Assembly (NCBI GenBank): GCA_017484225.1 | Contig: JAFUTN010000013.1 | Span: 1 to 47,977, forward strand | DNA from: Alphaproteobacteria bacterium | GTDB lineage: Bacteria; Pseudomonadota; Alphaproteobacteria; RF32; CAG-239 | Length of the DNA: 47,977 nucleotides | Reading direction: 5' to 3' | In this document: positions 39,370 through 47,977 of the stretch, piece by piece | Numbering within the stretch: position 1 is the stretch's first letter | Layout of the letters: each line of letters opens with the position of its first letter | Made by a program: the position numbers and the translations under genes | The notes under the pieces: generated by a model | Database searches by the model: none | Seen by the model: the letters and a program-made list of their open reading frames with translations, nothing else | What the model was told of the DNA's origin: nothing

Positions 39370-42182
39370 AATTTGCCTTTTAAATATTTTCCGGTATAGC
39401 TGATTTTGCTTTTTACCACTTCTTCCGGCGTTCCTTTTGCAATAATTTTACCTCCGCCTTCACCGCCTTCAGGTCCAATATCTATAATGTAATCGGCAAC
39501 TTTTATAACATCCAAATTATGTTCAATAACGATCACCGTGTTGCCTTGTTCTACCAACATTTGCAAAACTTCCAATAATTTTTTTATATCCTCAAAATGC
39601 AATCCCGTTGTCGGTTCATCTAAAATATACAAAGTTTTTCCGGTTGCCTTTTTGGTCAATTCCTTAGAAAGTTTAATACGCTGAGCCTCTCCTCCGGAAA
39701 GAGTCGGAGCCGGCTGTCCGAGTTTTACATACCCCAATCCGACACGGCGAAGTAAATCCAATTTATTTTTAATAGCCGGAATATTAGCGAAAAAGTGATA
39801 CGCATCATCTATGGTCATATCCAAAACATCGGCAATGGATTTGTCCTTAAATTTAACTTCAAGTGTTTCACGATTGAAACGAGTGCCATGGCACACATCA
39901 CAAGGGACATAAACATCCGGCAGAAAATTCATCTCAATTTTCATTACTCCGTCGCCTTTACAGGCCTCACAACGTCCGCCGGCAACATTGAAGGAAAAAC
40001 GTCCGGATGTGTATCCGCGGGCTTTTGCCTCCGGCAAGTTGGCAAACCAATCACGAATATTGGTGAATACTCCGGTATATGTTGCCGGATTTGAGCGCGG
40101 TGTGCGTCCGATTGGCGATTGGTCTATATCTATCACTTTATCTATATTATTAAGTCCGATAATTTTATCATACGGTCCTGCAGGAATCCTGCTTCCGTTC
40201 AATTCACGGTTAACAGCCTTAAACAAAGTCTCCAAAATCAGTGACGATTTTCCGCCGCCGGAAACGCCGGTTACACAGGTAAACGTTCCAAGCGGTATTT
40301 TTACATCAACATTTTTTAAATTATGAACTCTGGCTCCGGTAAGCTCCAAAAATTTTCCGTTACCCTTGCGGCGAATCGGAGGAACGGCTATATATTTTGT
40401 GCCGTTCAAATATTGTGCGGTCAGCGAATTTTTATTTTCCAATACTTCGGAAACCGTGCCGGCTGCCATTACCTTTCCGCCTTCACTGCCGGCAAGAGGC
40501 CCCATATCAATCAAGTAGTCTGCGGCTCGCATGGCATCTTCGTCATGTTCTACAACTATCACCGTATTTCCGATATCTCGCAAACGATTAAGTGTTGCCA
40601 GCAGTTTATCATTATCACGTTGATGTAAGCCGATTGACGGTTCATCTAAAACATACATGACACCGGTCAAACCGGATCCGATTTGTGAAGCAAGGCGAAT
40701 CCGCTGAGCCTCTCCGCCGGAAAGAGAACCGGATTGACGAGACAATGTTAAATAATCAAGTCCTACATTATTTAAGAATTGCAATCTGTCAATAATCTCT
40801 TTCAAAATTTTATGAGCTATTGCCTGTTTTTGCGGCGTAAGCTGTTTTTCTACCTCAGAAAACCACTGTAATGCTTTTTTAACCGATAAATCGGATGTTT
40901 CCATAATATCTTTGCCGCAAATTTTCACAGCAAGTGCTTCGGCTTTCAACCGTTTTCCGTGACAAACTTCACACGGTGCCGCCGATTGATAATGGGCTAG
41001 TTCCTCGCGCGTTGCCGCCGAATCTGTTTCTAAAAATCGGCGTTCCATATTAGGAATAACACCTTCAAACGGTTTATCGCTTACCCACTTGGAATAAACC
41101 ATCGGAACACATTTATTTCCCGAACCATATAAAATTGTTTCTTGAGCATATTCCGGCAAATCTTTCCATGGAGTTTTATTGGAAATATCCAGATATTGAC
41201 ACAAAGAATCCAATGTTTGACGATAAAACATAGAGTGAGAACTGATTGACCACGGAGCTATTGCACCTTGTTGCAGGCTTAAATTTTCATTAGGAACAAC
41301 CAACTCCGGATCCATATATAAACTTGCGCCCAACCCTCCGCAATGCGGACACGCTCCCTGCGGGTTATTAAAAGAAAACAGGCGCGGCTCAATTTCTTCA
41401 ATCGTAAAACCGGAAACCGGACAAGCAAATTTTGAAGAAAATGTTGTTCGTTTTTGGTTTTCCATTTGTTCAACATACAAAAGACCGTCACTTAATTTAA
41501 GAGCCGTTTCTACAGACTGTGTCAAACGTTCAATTATCCCATCTTTCACAATCACACGATCAACAACAACTTCAATATCGTGCTTTTTATTTTTATCTAA
41601 AGCCGGCAGCTCATCTATGCTATATATTTGCCCGTCAATATCCAAACGCTGGAAACCTTTTTTTTGCAACTCGGCAAATTCTTTTTTAAATTCACCTTTT
41701 TTGCCGCGAGCAATCGGTGAAAGCAAAATTATTTTGCTACCCATTGGCATGGCCAAAATTTTATCCACCATTTGCGAAACTGTTTGCGCCTCAATCGGCA
41801 ACCCCGTGACCGGAGAATAAGGAGTTCCGGCACGAGCCCACAGCAGGCGCATATAATCATATATTTCCGTAATCGTTCCGACTGTGGAGCGCGGATTATG
41901 AGATGTTGTTTTTTGCTCAATGGAAATAGCCGGCGAAAGTCCCTCAATGGAATCAACATCAGGCTTGTTCATTAAATCAAGAAATTGGCGGGCATATACG
42001 GACAAGCTCTCAACATATCGGCGCTGGCCTTCCGCATAAATCGTGTCAAATGCCAATGATGATTTTCCCGAACCGGAAAGTCCGGTAATTACCGTAAGCT
42101 TATTTTTCGGGATATTTATATCAATGTTTTTCAAATTGTGCTGACGAGCACCTTTAATTTCTATAAATTTACTTTCTGCCAT
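39363..42182 (-). CDS. uvrA: Excinuclease ABC subunit A
   Basis: A 939-residue damage-recognition ATPase of nucleotide excision repair, full length. Two ABC modules have GLSGSGKSS and GVSGGGKSS, with LSGGEAQRI twice. Zinc-finger cysteines include [15 protein letters not shown] and [10 protein letters not shown]...CDVCHGTR. The C-terminal Walker B is [12 protein letters not shown]. The start at 42182 has GGAG 5 nt upstream; an in-frame start at 42218 precedes it. The promoter is at 42221-42249. Only one GTTC half-site is visible there, so LexA control is not shown. Confidence 0.97.
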   Translation of the reverse strand: MAESKFIEIKGARQHNLKNIDINIPKNKLTVITGLSGSGKSSLAFDTIYAEGQRRYVESLSVYARQFLDLMNKPDVDSIEGLSPAISIEQKTTSHNPRSTVGTITEIYDYMRLLWARAGTPYSPVTGLPIEAQTVSQMVDKILAMPMGSKIILLSPIARGKKGEFKKEFAELQKKGFQRLDIDGQIYSIDELPALDKNKKHDIEVVVDRVIVKDGIIERLTQSVETALKLSDGLLYVEQMENQKRTTFSSKFACPVSGFTIEEIEPRLFSFNNPQGACPHCGGLGASLYMDPELVVPNENLSLQQGAIAPWSISSHSMFYRQTLDSLCQYLDISNKTPWKDLPEYAQETILYGSGNKCVPMVYSKWVSDKPFEGVIPNMERRFLETDSAATREELAHYQSAAPCEVCHGKRLKAEALAVKICGKDIMETSDLSVKKALQWFSEVEKQLTPQKQAIAHKILKEIIDRLQFLNNVGLDYLTLSRQSGSLSGGEAQRIRLASQIGSGLTGVMYVLDEPSIGLHQRDNDKLLATLNRLRDIGNTVIVVEHDEDAMRAADYLIDMGPLAGSEGGKVMAAGTVSEVLENKNSLTAQYLNGTKYIAVPPIRRKGNGKFLELTGARVHNLKNVDVKIPLGTFTCVTGVSGGGKSSLILETLFKAVNRELNGSRIPAGPYDKIIGLNNIDKVIDIDQSPIGRTPRSNPATYTGVFTNIRDWFANLPEAKARGYTSGRFSFNVAGGRCEACKGDGVMKIEMNFLPDVYVPCDVCHGTRFNRETLEVKFKDKSIADVLDMTIDDAYHFFANIPAIKNKLDLLRRVGLGYVKLGQPAPTLSGGEAQRIKLSKELTKKATGKTLYILDEPTTGLHFEDIKKLLEVLQMLVEQGNTVIVIEHNLDVIKVADYIIDIGPEGGEGGGKIIAKGTPEEVVKSKISYTGKYLKGKLG

Positions 42183-42220
42183 TTCAGCTCCGCGAAACCA
42201 AATTTTTATTACCGGCACAA

Positions 42221-42249
42221 ATATTAATCATTTTCACCGAACATATCAA
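42221..42249 (-). promoter_or_regulatory. Promoter of uvrA
   Basis: TTGATA (42244-42249) and TAATAT (42221-42226) on minus with a 17-nt spacer. The spacer begins TGTTCGG, a single GTTC, short of the full GTTC-N7-GTTC alphaproteobacterial SOS box. Confidence 0.65.
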
Positions 42250-42263
42250 GAATATTTTCCAAC

Positions 42264-42294
42264 AAAAAAGGAGCTTTAAACAAGCTCCTTTTCT
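42264..42294. terminator. Bidirectional terminator upstream of uvrA
   Basis: AAGGAGCTT-TAAAC-AAGCTCCTT with A/T runs on both sides. It insulates the uvrA promoter from minus-strand transcription coming from the repeat region. Confidence 0.8.
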
Positions 42295-42299
42295 AATTC

Positions 42300-42876
42300 A
42301 TTATCAGAAACATTTCTCTGTCATTATCGGGATTGCGAAGCAATAACCGATAATCTCAGCAAATTAATATTTCACTGTCATCTTGAACCCCGAGTGGAAG
42401 AAAACACCACACAGTCATCTTGAACCCCGAGCGATAGCGAGTGGGTGTAAAGATCTCCTGTTTCAGGAACGGAGTCTATTGTTACGCACTGCATAAAAAC
42501 ACACACTTTTTTGCTGACAAAGATCTTTACGGGGATTCCCACGTCGCTACGCTCCTCGGAATGACCGTAAGGTAGGAAACGTCATTGCGAGGGAGTGAAA
42601 CGACCGTCGCAATCTCCTTGAACAAGGCGCGTGTGCTTTTTAAAGCACTCATCGTGCCGCTTCTTCTTTAATTTGAAGATCCCTTGAATTTTTTTTGCAT
42701 TTTGCAAAAAAATAGGGATGACTCACGAAAGAAACGCAAACCACTGGCTTTAGCCAGTGGAATTTCACTTTTCTTATGGGTGACACGTTATTGTTTTTGG
42801 CTTCGTCATGGGACTCGCTTCACCGTCACTCCCGACTTAATCGGGAATCGCAGCAGATTCATTTTCAGGTAAAAAC
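42300..42876. repeat. Mosaic of intergenic repeats, no gene
   Basis: This stretch of about 580 bp has no supportable gene. It contains ATTATCGG...CCGATAAT around 42323-42354, two TCATCTTGAACCCCGAG copies near 42380 and 42417, the block 42451-42496 and the 94-bp block 42532-42625 shared with the left edge. Also present are CCACTGGCT-TT-AGCCAGTGG (42741-42760) and CCCGA-CTTAA-TCGGG (42831-42845). It resembles a landing zone where repeat modules have accumulated, and it adjoins the foreign-looking gene at 42933. Confidence 0.75.
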
Positions 42877-42911
42877 AAAAAAACAGCGACCGAAAGGTCG
42901 CTGTTTTTTTT
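42877..42911. terminator. Strong bidirectional terminator
   Basis: ACAGCGACC-GAAA-GGTCGCTGT with A and T runs on both sides, 22 bp after the stop of the giant lipoprotein gene. Confidence 0.9.
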
Positions 42912-42932
42912 ATAGAGAATTTTCAAAGTTGG

Positions 42933-45900
42933 TTATTTCATTACTTTGAATGATCCATGAGCGTTGCCATCCTTCATGATAGTCAAAACGCCGTTGCTTA
43001 CATTGTAGGTAAAGTTATGTGCATGCACAGTAATCTTACCGTCGTGCGTATACCAGTTCATGGCAGTTGCACTGATGTAATTCAGCGAGCGAATTGAGCT
43101 ACCATTTGAGGTTTTCCACAGCATATAGTCACCCTCGTCGGATGCTATAGTGTGGTGCCAAGTGCCCTGACGATAAGCTCCACCATTGAGGGCAGAGTTT
43201 GTATCGTTGGTAAACAGGTTCGGATCATACGACGGAACCACAGAAGCGCTGTTATCCTCAACAATCAGCAACGTTCCATTCTCAAACTTCAGAGAATGTG
43301 TGTAAACGTATGTGCCGTTGTCGGTAGAAGGAGCGCAGGTGGTTGTCATATTCTTGAACTTGCCCCAATTCTCCGGGAAATCAGGAGTCCACTTTTCCTC
43401 AATATTGATGGTGCCGTTAGCGGAACGGTTGAAGTTGTGTCCGCCGTAGGTAACCTGAATATTGTCGGTATATGTGAACTGGTTGTCTGACTTCTTAGAG
43501 GTAGAAGCACCTGTTTCACTGGCAATGAAGCTCAGCACATCAAAGGTTGCAGTCTGGCCGTCACGGCTAAACGCAATCTGGTTCGGCATCGTTGCCTTCC
43601 AGCCGTTCTGCTGCTGAGACTTGCTCAAAGTAGCAATGGTATGGATATCATATACTTGCTCAGCATAAGACCAATCGCCATCGGTCTTATTGGTTGAGCT
43701 AGTCATGTTGTAACTGGCAGAACCTGTGCTCTGATTTTCGTTCTCCTCTGTTGAAGTCCACTCGGTGTACTTCACAATGTTGAGATTGAAAAACTTTTCA
43801 ATGATCTCTTCCTTTTCGCTACCATCTGTGTACTTGGTCACCCAAGTCAACTTGGTATAAACATCATTGTCTCTAACCTCAATATGCTTGTTACGAATCT
43901 CGTGGCCGGAAACGGCTACTTCAATCGTCAGCTTACCGGGGGCGGTGGAGGCAATATTGTGTCCACCATAGACAACTGTGATGTTATCCGTATAGTTGTA
44001 GACGGAAACGTTGTTTGAAGAAGAAGCCATAGTCAGAGTGCTGTTCTGGTTTGTTACCGCAAACTGCAGCTCGCCAAAGTCAACGGTCAGTCCATCGTGA
44101 TTGCAAACAATGTTGTTGGGAACAACACTTGTCCACGAGTTGGTCTGACGTGAGCTTGCAAGGGTTGCCACTGTGTTAATGGTTCTGGTCTGGTTAACCC
44201 AGCTCCACTCGCCATCAACCTTGTTTTCGGTTCCGTTCAGCGAAACCGTGGGGTCTGAAGTCTGTTCCATATAAACGTTTTCGTTTGCACTCCAGTTGGT
44301 AGTGCAAATAACGCTCAGAGGAATGGTCTTGCTGATATGATCAGTCGTGGTCTTACCGTTTGAGTAAGTTCTGACATGGTCGTAAGAAGCAGTCACATCC
44401 GTGTCTGTTACGGTCACCTTCTTGTTCTGGGCCTCACGATTTGCAACGGTTACCTCAACAATAACCTTACCTGGAGCTTGTGACTTCACGGTGTTATCGC
44501 CATAAGTGACATTGATGTTGTCAGTGTAGGCATAAACAGTGCGCTCGTCATTAGACTCGGTTTCGGTCAGAGTAGAACCGGTTTCGGTTGCAGAGAACTG
44601 GATTTTGCCAAAGCTCCAACTCTTACCATCACGATTGTAGGTAATGTTGTTGGGAACGCTGGCCTTCCACTTGTTCTCTACCTGAACGGTGCCAAAATCA
44701 AGGTTGGCTGTGGTCTGGATAGCATAAACCTCACGGTCGTACTTCCAGAAACCCGTCTCCTCGGCAGATGTAGAGGAAAGGTTGTATGATGCGCTTCCGG
44801 TGTTCTGTGTAGCCGACTGAACATACTTTACGAAATCACTCTCGCAAACAACGTTCTTCGGGAAACTCATCTGGGCCTTTTCAACATCCTCTGTGCCGTC
44901 GCTCTTAATGGTGATATAATCAAGATAGCAGATGACCTCGTCATCAAGAATGCTCATACGCATGTTACGAGCATCGTGGTCAATCACTGTTACGGCATTA
45001 TTCACAATCAGAGTGCCGGTATCGGTACCGGTAGGATTGCCATTCACAATAGCCTTATCATTATTAAGGCTAACCTGCATTGTGCAGCTGTAGCTATAAG
45101 TGTCAACATTCTTATCCTTGCTGCGCAGAGTAATGTTGTCGTTAACCTTTGCGGCAGAGAACTTAATCTCACCGAAGTCAACAGTAACATCACCACGCTT
45201 GAACACAATGTGGTTCGGCGTCTTAGCCGTCCAAGTGTTCTTCTGCGTAGAAGTGCTCAGCACAACGTCGTTAGACAAGAAACGTGTCTCATAGTCATAG
45301 CTCCACTCGCCATCAACCTTCTTTTCTGTTCCGGTCAGAGAGAATGTAACATTGCCGGTTGTCTGGCTGTTATTATTCTCAGTGGCGGTCCAAGGAGTTC
45401 CGTTGGTAACGTCTACAGGTATTACCTTCGTTATTTTATCAACACTTTCCGTTTCGTCAACGTACTTGGTTGTATAGGCAACTGTTGCCGTTACATCTGT
45501 CGGGGTGATTATCAGATTCTCAGCCTTACCGCTATAACCAACGACCTCTTTGCCGTTGATGATAATCTTACCCGGAGCCGTGATGCTCTTCGTGTTCTCA
45601 TTAACGGAGATGGTGAGTTCGTCACTGTAATTATAAGTGATGACACCGTTTGCCTCTCCGGCATAATTGCACTGAGCACCGGTCTCCTTAGCGGAGAAGT
45701 TCACGACAAATGTGTGGCTGACACCCTCACGGGTGTAAGTAATCTCAATCGGCTCTGATATTTTCCAGATGTTATTCTGGGTAGAACCGTAGAGAGATAC
45801 CTTGTTGGAGATTTGACGCGTCACGCGCTTCCAGCTCCAGTAGCCGTCCTTAGACTCGGTGATGGCGGTTGTTGTGCTTGTGAGAGTTGTATCCGTGATG

Positions 45901-47303
45901 CACGGCATAGCATACTTCTCATAAGCCACCCAGTCCGACACGCGAATTGCTTCGCGTGGGAAGCTGCGAGCCTCCTTTACGGAATCAATCTTACCGTCAC
46001 TGTAATGTGTGCGGAAGATAAGGTCACATTTGACGATTTCATCCTCTACCTTGATGTTGGTAGCAACAATATCGTGACTCGTCACCAGATGATTCTTTTT
46101 GTAGAGGTATACAGTCTCACCAATGTTCTGGGTGTGTCCCACATACTCTGCATCAATGAGATTGCGCAGAGCAGCCATGTCATAACCGGATTTGTTTGAA
46201 GTCATCAATTCCACGAAGGTTTTATTCTCCGTGATGTTGAAATCATGATTCTTCAACTCGGCACGCACGTCACCGTCGTCATAAATGGCGCGGCAATCTG
46301 CAGTGCTATAATCAGTTACGATGTCGGCATCAACACCGTTCTTAATGATGGCTGAGTAGCTGCCTGAACGCTTCCAGACAAGCAAATTAGCGTAACCAAG
46401 GTCTATCTGTGTTTCTCCGTTACCGGTCCAGCCGTTTGCCTTTCCGAAATTGTAAGAGAAGCTCTCAACAAACTTTTCCCAAGGATCTATACCCTTAACT
46501 GAATAAGGCAGAATAAACTCCTTGTGGAGAACGGTAGAGTCACCATTGGTCATAGAGATGACCTTATCAAATTCCCACACAGCGGTGCTGTCGGAAACCG
46601 GATAATACTTGTCATTGGCAACATACATGGTGTCCACTCCGGCCGTTGAGATTATGTAACGCTTGGTCTGCTTCTGCAGATTGACTGTAATCAGCGAGTC
46701 GTTTGCATTGACCTCACGGAAGTTAACCGTTGCGGTATACAAAGTGTTGTAAGCCGTGCTGTCAAGAGCAGAAGCAGCGGCGCGGGTTGCACCGGCCTTG
46801 CTGTTCTGAAGCTTGCAGGAAGCCGATTCGTAACGAAGGCTGCCATAGGAATACTTCTTGCCTCCGAATTCCACCATTCCTGATGAAATTTTGATAGGAA
46901 GAGTTACCTTCTGGCCGTCGGGGTAGACGAAGAACAGGGTGTCTCTCTCGGCAACAACCATGCCCTCGCTGATGTCCTCACGGACAACGTTCGGAGAACC
47001 GGCCTGAATCTCCAGCTGGTCAGCGGAGATTCTATAGTTTTCCTTGGACAGCTGCATAGCTATGTCCATTTTTGGAGAGTAGTACGTTACCGTAGAGTCT
47101 TCACCTACTGTATAGACGCCCTTGGCGCCCATATCGTCAGAGGCACGGTCACCGTTGATGGTGACACCATGGGTCAAACTTGACCACCACTTCTTTAAAT
47201 AAGAAACGGGGTCGTTTCCAAAACCCTCGTCGGAGCTGTTGCAACCGACGACACTGAATACAACTGCTATCATCATGACAGCAGCAAAAATCTTCTTTGC
47301 CAT
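42933..47303 (-). CDS. Giant repeat lipoprotein of Bacteroidetes character
   Basis: A 1456-residue lipoprotein with signal peptide MAKKIFAAVMMIAVVFSVVGC and lipobox VVGC (Cys21), then NSSDEGFGNDP. The middle consists of about five beta-rich repeats of roughly 200 residues. Recurring pieces are YTDNI.VTYG.H, APGK..IEV, (D)GEWSY, Q.N.W.A..PN.I...RDG, and FG...FSA.ETG. It ends with a domain closing GVLTIMKDGNAHGSFKVMK. The gene is richer in G+C (ACC, AAG, CTC, GAG codons) than its neighbours and has no Shine-Dalgarno; an AT-only stretch precedes the ATG, as in Bacteroidetes. The function is unknown; surface display is likely. Either a transferred gene or an assembly join; no integrase or transposase is seen. 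Confidence 0.85.
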   Translation of the reverse strand: MAKKIFAAVMMIAVVFSVVGCNSSDEGFGNDPVSYLKKWWSSLTHGVTINGDRASDDMGAKGVYTVGEDSTVTYYSPKMDIAMQLSKENYRISADQLEIQAGSPNVVREDISEGMVVAERDTLFFVYPDGQKVTLPIKISSGMVEFGGKKYSYGSLRYESASCKLQNSKAGATRAAASALDSTAYNTLYTATVNFREVNANDSLITVNLQKQTKRYIISTAGVDTMYVANDKYYPVSDSTAVWEFDKVISMTNGDSTVLHKEFILPYSVKGIDPWEKFVESFSYNFGKANGWTGNGETQIDLGYANLLVWKRSGSYSAIIKNGVDADIVTDYSTADCRAIYDDGDVRAELKNHDFNITENKTFVELMTSNKSGYDMAALRNLIDAEYVGHTQNIGETVYLYKKNHLVTSHDIVATNIKVEDEIVKCDLIFRTHYSDGKIDSVKEARSFPREAIRVSDWVAYEKYAMPCITDTTLTSTTTAITESKDGYWSWKRVTRQISNKVSLYGSTQNNIWKISEPIEITYTREGVSHTFVVNFSAKETGAQCNYAGEANGVITYNYSDELTISVNENTKSITAPGKIIINGKEVVGYSGKAENLIITPTDVTATVAYTTKYVDETESVDKITKVIPVDVTNGTPWTATENNNSQTTGNVTFSLTGTEKKVDGEWSYDYETRFLSNDVVLSTSTQKNTWTAKTPNHIVFKRGDVTVDFGEIKFSAAKVNDNITLRSKDKNVDTYSYSCTMQVSLNNDKAIVNGNPTGTDTGTLIVNNAVTVIDHDARNMRMSILDDEVICYLDYITIKSDGTEDVEKAQMSFPKNVVCESDFVKYVQSATQNTGSASYNLSSTSAEETGFWKYDREVYAIQTTANLDFGTVQVENKWKASVPNNITYNRDGKSWSFGKIQFSATETGSTLTETESNDERTVYAYTDNINVTYGDNTVKSQAPGKVIVEVTVANREAQNKKVTVTDTDVTASYDHVRTYSNGKTTTDHISKTIPLSVICTTNWSANENVYMEQTSDPTVSLNGTENKVDGEWSWVNQTRTINTVATLASSRQTNSWTSVVPNNIVCNHDGLTVDFGELQFAVTNQNSTLTMASSSNNVSVYNYTDNITVVYGGHNIASTAPGKLTIEVAVSGHEIRNKHIEVRDNDVYTKLTWVTKYTDGSEKEEIIEKFFNLNIVKYTEWTSTEENENQSTGSASYNMTSSTNKTDGDWSYAEQVYDIHTIATLSKSQQQNGWKATMPNQIAFSRDGQTATFDVLSFIASETGASTSKKSDNQFTYTDNIQVTYGGHNFNRSANGTINIEEKWTPDFPENWGKFKNMTTTCAPSTDNGTYVYTHSLKFENGTLLIVEDNSASVVPSYDPNLFTNDTNSALNGGAYRQGTWHHTIASDEGDYMLWKTSNGSSIRSLNYISATAMNWYTHDGKITVHAHNFTYNVSNGVLTIMKDGNAHGSFKVMK

Positions 47304-47632
47304 AGTTAATATAAATTAAATTGTTTTTTACTTAATTTAGTCCTCATTTTTTGGTATGCGCTTCGCTGACTAGGCTGACGCATTTTTATGGGGTCTTTCA
47401 TTCAGTAATCAATTTAACCAACGAAGAAATGTATCTTGCTTTATTAAAAAACAAAATACCTCTCTTCCACAATTAATAACTGAATAATGGAATATAATCT
47501 ATAATATTGTGAGAAAAGATTACCATATTTTATTATTTAAAACAAGTATTTTTTCATAAAAAAATATTTTTTGTCTAAGCTGAAAACATACGGAATAAAT
47601 CGTGCGGGTTTTAAGTGATTAAAACAAAAAAA

Positions 47633-47648
47633 CGAGGAAATTTCCTCG
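47633..47648 (-). terminator. Terminator of unidentified minus-strand transcript
   Basis: CGAGGAAA-TTTCCTCG perfect stem followed on minus by TTTTTTTGTTTT. It is 128 bp beyond the tuf terminator. Confidence 0.65.
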
Positions 47649-47775
47649 CTTTGGTTAACAGAGCAGAATTTGGAGCACAAATTTCCACTCTGATAATTTT
47701 TATAACACGCCGGTCACTTCTTATCAAGTTTTTTCTTATTCTGTAATGATTTTTATTATGAAGCTAAAACAAAAA

Positions 47776-47799
47776 ACCCCGAAGAAAAATCTTCGGGGT
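47776..47799 (-). terminator. Terminator of tuf
   Basis: On minus, ACCCCGAAG-ATTTTT-CTTCGGGGT is followed by TTTTTTGTTTT, 27 bp after the tuf stop. Confidence 0.9.
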
Positions 47800-47826
47800 A
47801 TAAATTTTATCCGTAAATTTCCGAGA

Positions 47827-47977
47827 TTATTTAATAATCTTAGAAACAACGCCGGCACCAACTGTGTGACCGCCTTCACGAATAGCGAAACGCAAACCTT
47901 CTTCCATAGCGATAGGGGTAATAAGTTTAACGCTTATCGTTACGTGGTCGCCAGGCATTACCATTTCTACGCCCGCA
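47827..47977 (-). CDS. tuf: Elongation factor Tu, C-terminal fragment (cut by window edge)
   Basis: The last 49 residues of EF-Tu are present, from [18 protein letters not shown] through [18 protein letters not shown] and [13 protein letters not shown] to the stop. This is domain 3, which contacts tRNA. The 5' part lies beyond the window. No rpsJ follows downstream, so this is not the str-S10 arrangement, or the operon has been broken here. Confidence 0.95.
   Translation of the reverse strand, partial: AGVEMVMPGDHVTISVKLITPIAMEEGLRFAIREGGHTVGAGVVSKIIK

Larger units (their letters stand above)
47304..47826. other. Intergenic region with hairpins, possible small RNA
   Basis: No gene can be supported. 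The first ~330 bp are very AT-rich with one weak hairpin (ATGCG...CGCAT, around 47355-47385). The minus strand has an intrinsic terminator at 47633-47648 (CGAGGAAA/TTTCCTCG, then T-run), distinct from the tuf terminator at 47776-47799. Between them lie about 125 bp whose minus-strand transcript would end cleanly, so a small RNA is possible. No promoter is convincing. Confidence 0.45.

Noticed and set aside
42221..42249. SOS (LexA) box in the uvrA promoter
   Set aside because: Only one GTTC half-site; the second is absent at the right spacing.
44976..45758. Plus-strand open frame (about 260 codons) opposite the giant lipoprotein
   Set aside because: Antisense shadow; no start signals and composition set by the coding strand.

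Overview
The window is about 48 kb of compact, AT-rich bacterial chromosome. Most genes have a clear AGGAG-type ribosome binding site. It looks like a host-associated alphaproteobacterium. The evidence is a maf-rng-yacG cluster, a DksA reduced to one zinc-finger cysteine, an mlaEFD-lipoprotein operon, and an rpmI-rplT-pheS-pheT block separate from infC. The lineage (gut RF32/Rhodospirillales-like) is inference. One large gene near the right end, 42933-47303, looks Bacteroidetes-derived and does not match its surroundings.

Layout. 1-2.4 kb: a dispersed intergenic repeat, then an arginine decarboxylase/antiporter pair resembling chlamydial aaxB-aaxC. 2.4-7.9 kb: a leucine-rich-repeat (LRR) secreted protein, a zinc-ribbon membrane protein, an FAD oxidoreductase, a tiny cysteine-containing peptide, an outer-membrane barrel and a type IV pilin-like protein. 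7.9-13.6 kb: a continuous plus-strand run dksA-maf-rng-yacG-mlaE-mlaF-mlaD-lipoprotein for stringent response, RNA decay and outer-membrane lipid transport. 13.6-15.9 kb: two convergent LRR genes. 15.9-21.7 kb: rpmI-rplT-pheS-pheT-proS on minus. 21.7-27 kb: another LRR gene, then a heterodimeric ABC exporter with a D-Ala-D-Ala dipeptidase. 27-33.5 kb: tRNA-Ser with a duplicated 3' end, a secreted RGD-containing repeat protein, uup, an LRR gene, infC, an unknown protein and a PilT/GspE-type ATPase. 33.7-42.2 kb: an MsbA-like exporter with an extra N-terminal domain, a CstA-like transporter, an LD-carboxypeptidase-family protein, queH and uvrA. 42.2-48 kb: a mosaic of intergenic repeats, the foreign giant lipoprotein and the 3' end of tuf.

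The most unusual content is a dispersed family of five single-gene units. Each encodes a secreted BspA-type LRR protein ending in nearly the same 24-residue tail, which resembles the end of the local pilin. Each unit has its own promoter and a long structured 5' leader that ends in an intrinsic terminator just before the ribosome binding site. The leaders fall into two sequence classes, A with three copies and B with two. In each class one long helix keeps its pairing while its sequence changes completely between copies. Class A has the topology of a pseudoknot. I do not recognise either class; they are candidates for new regulatory RNAs controlling a paralogous surface-protein repertoire.
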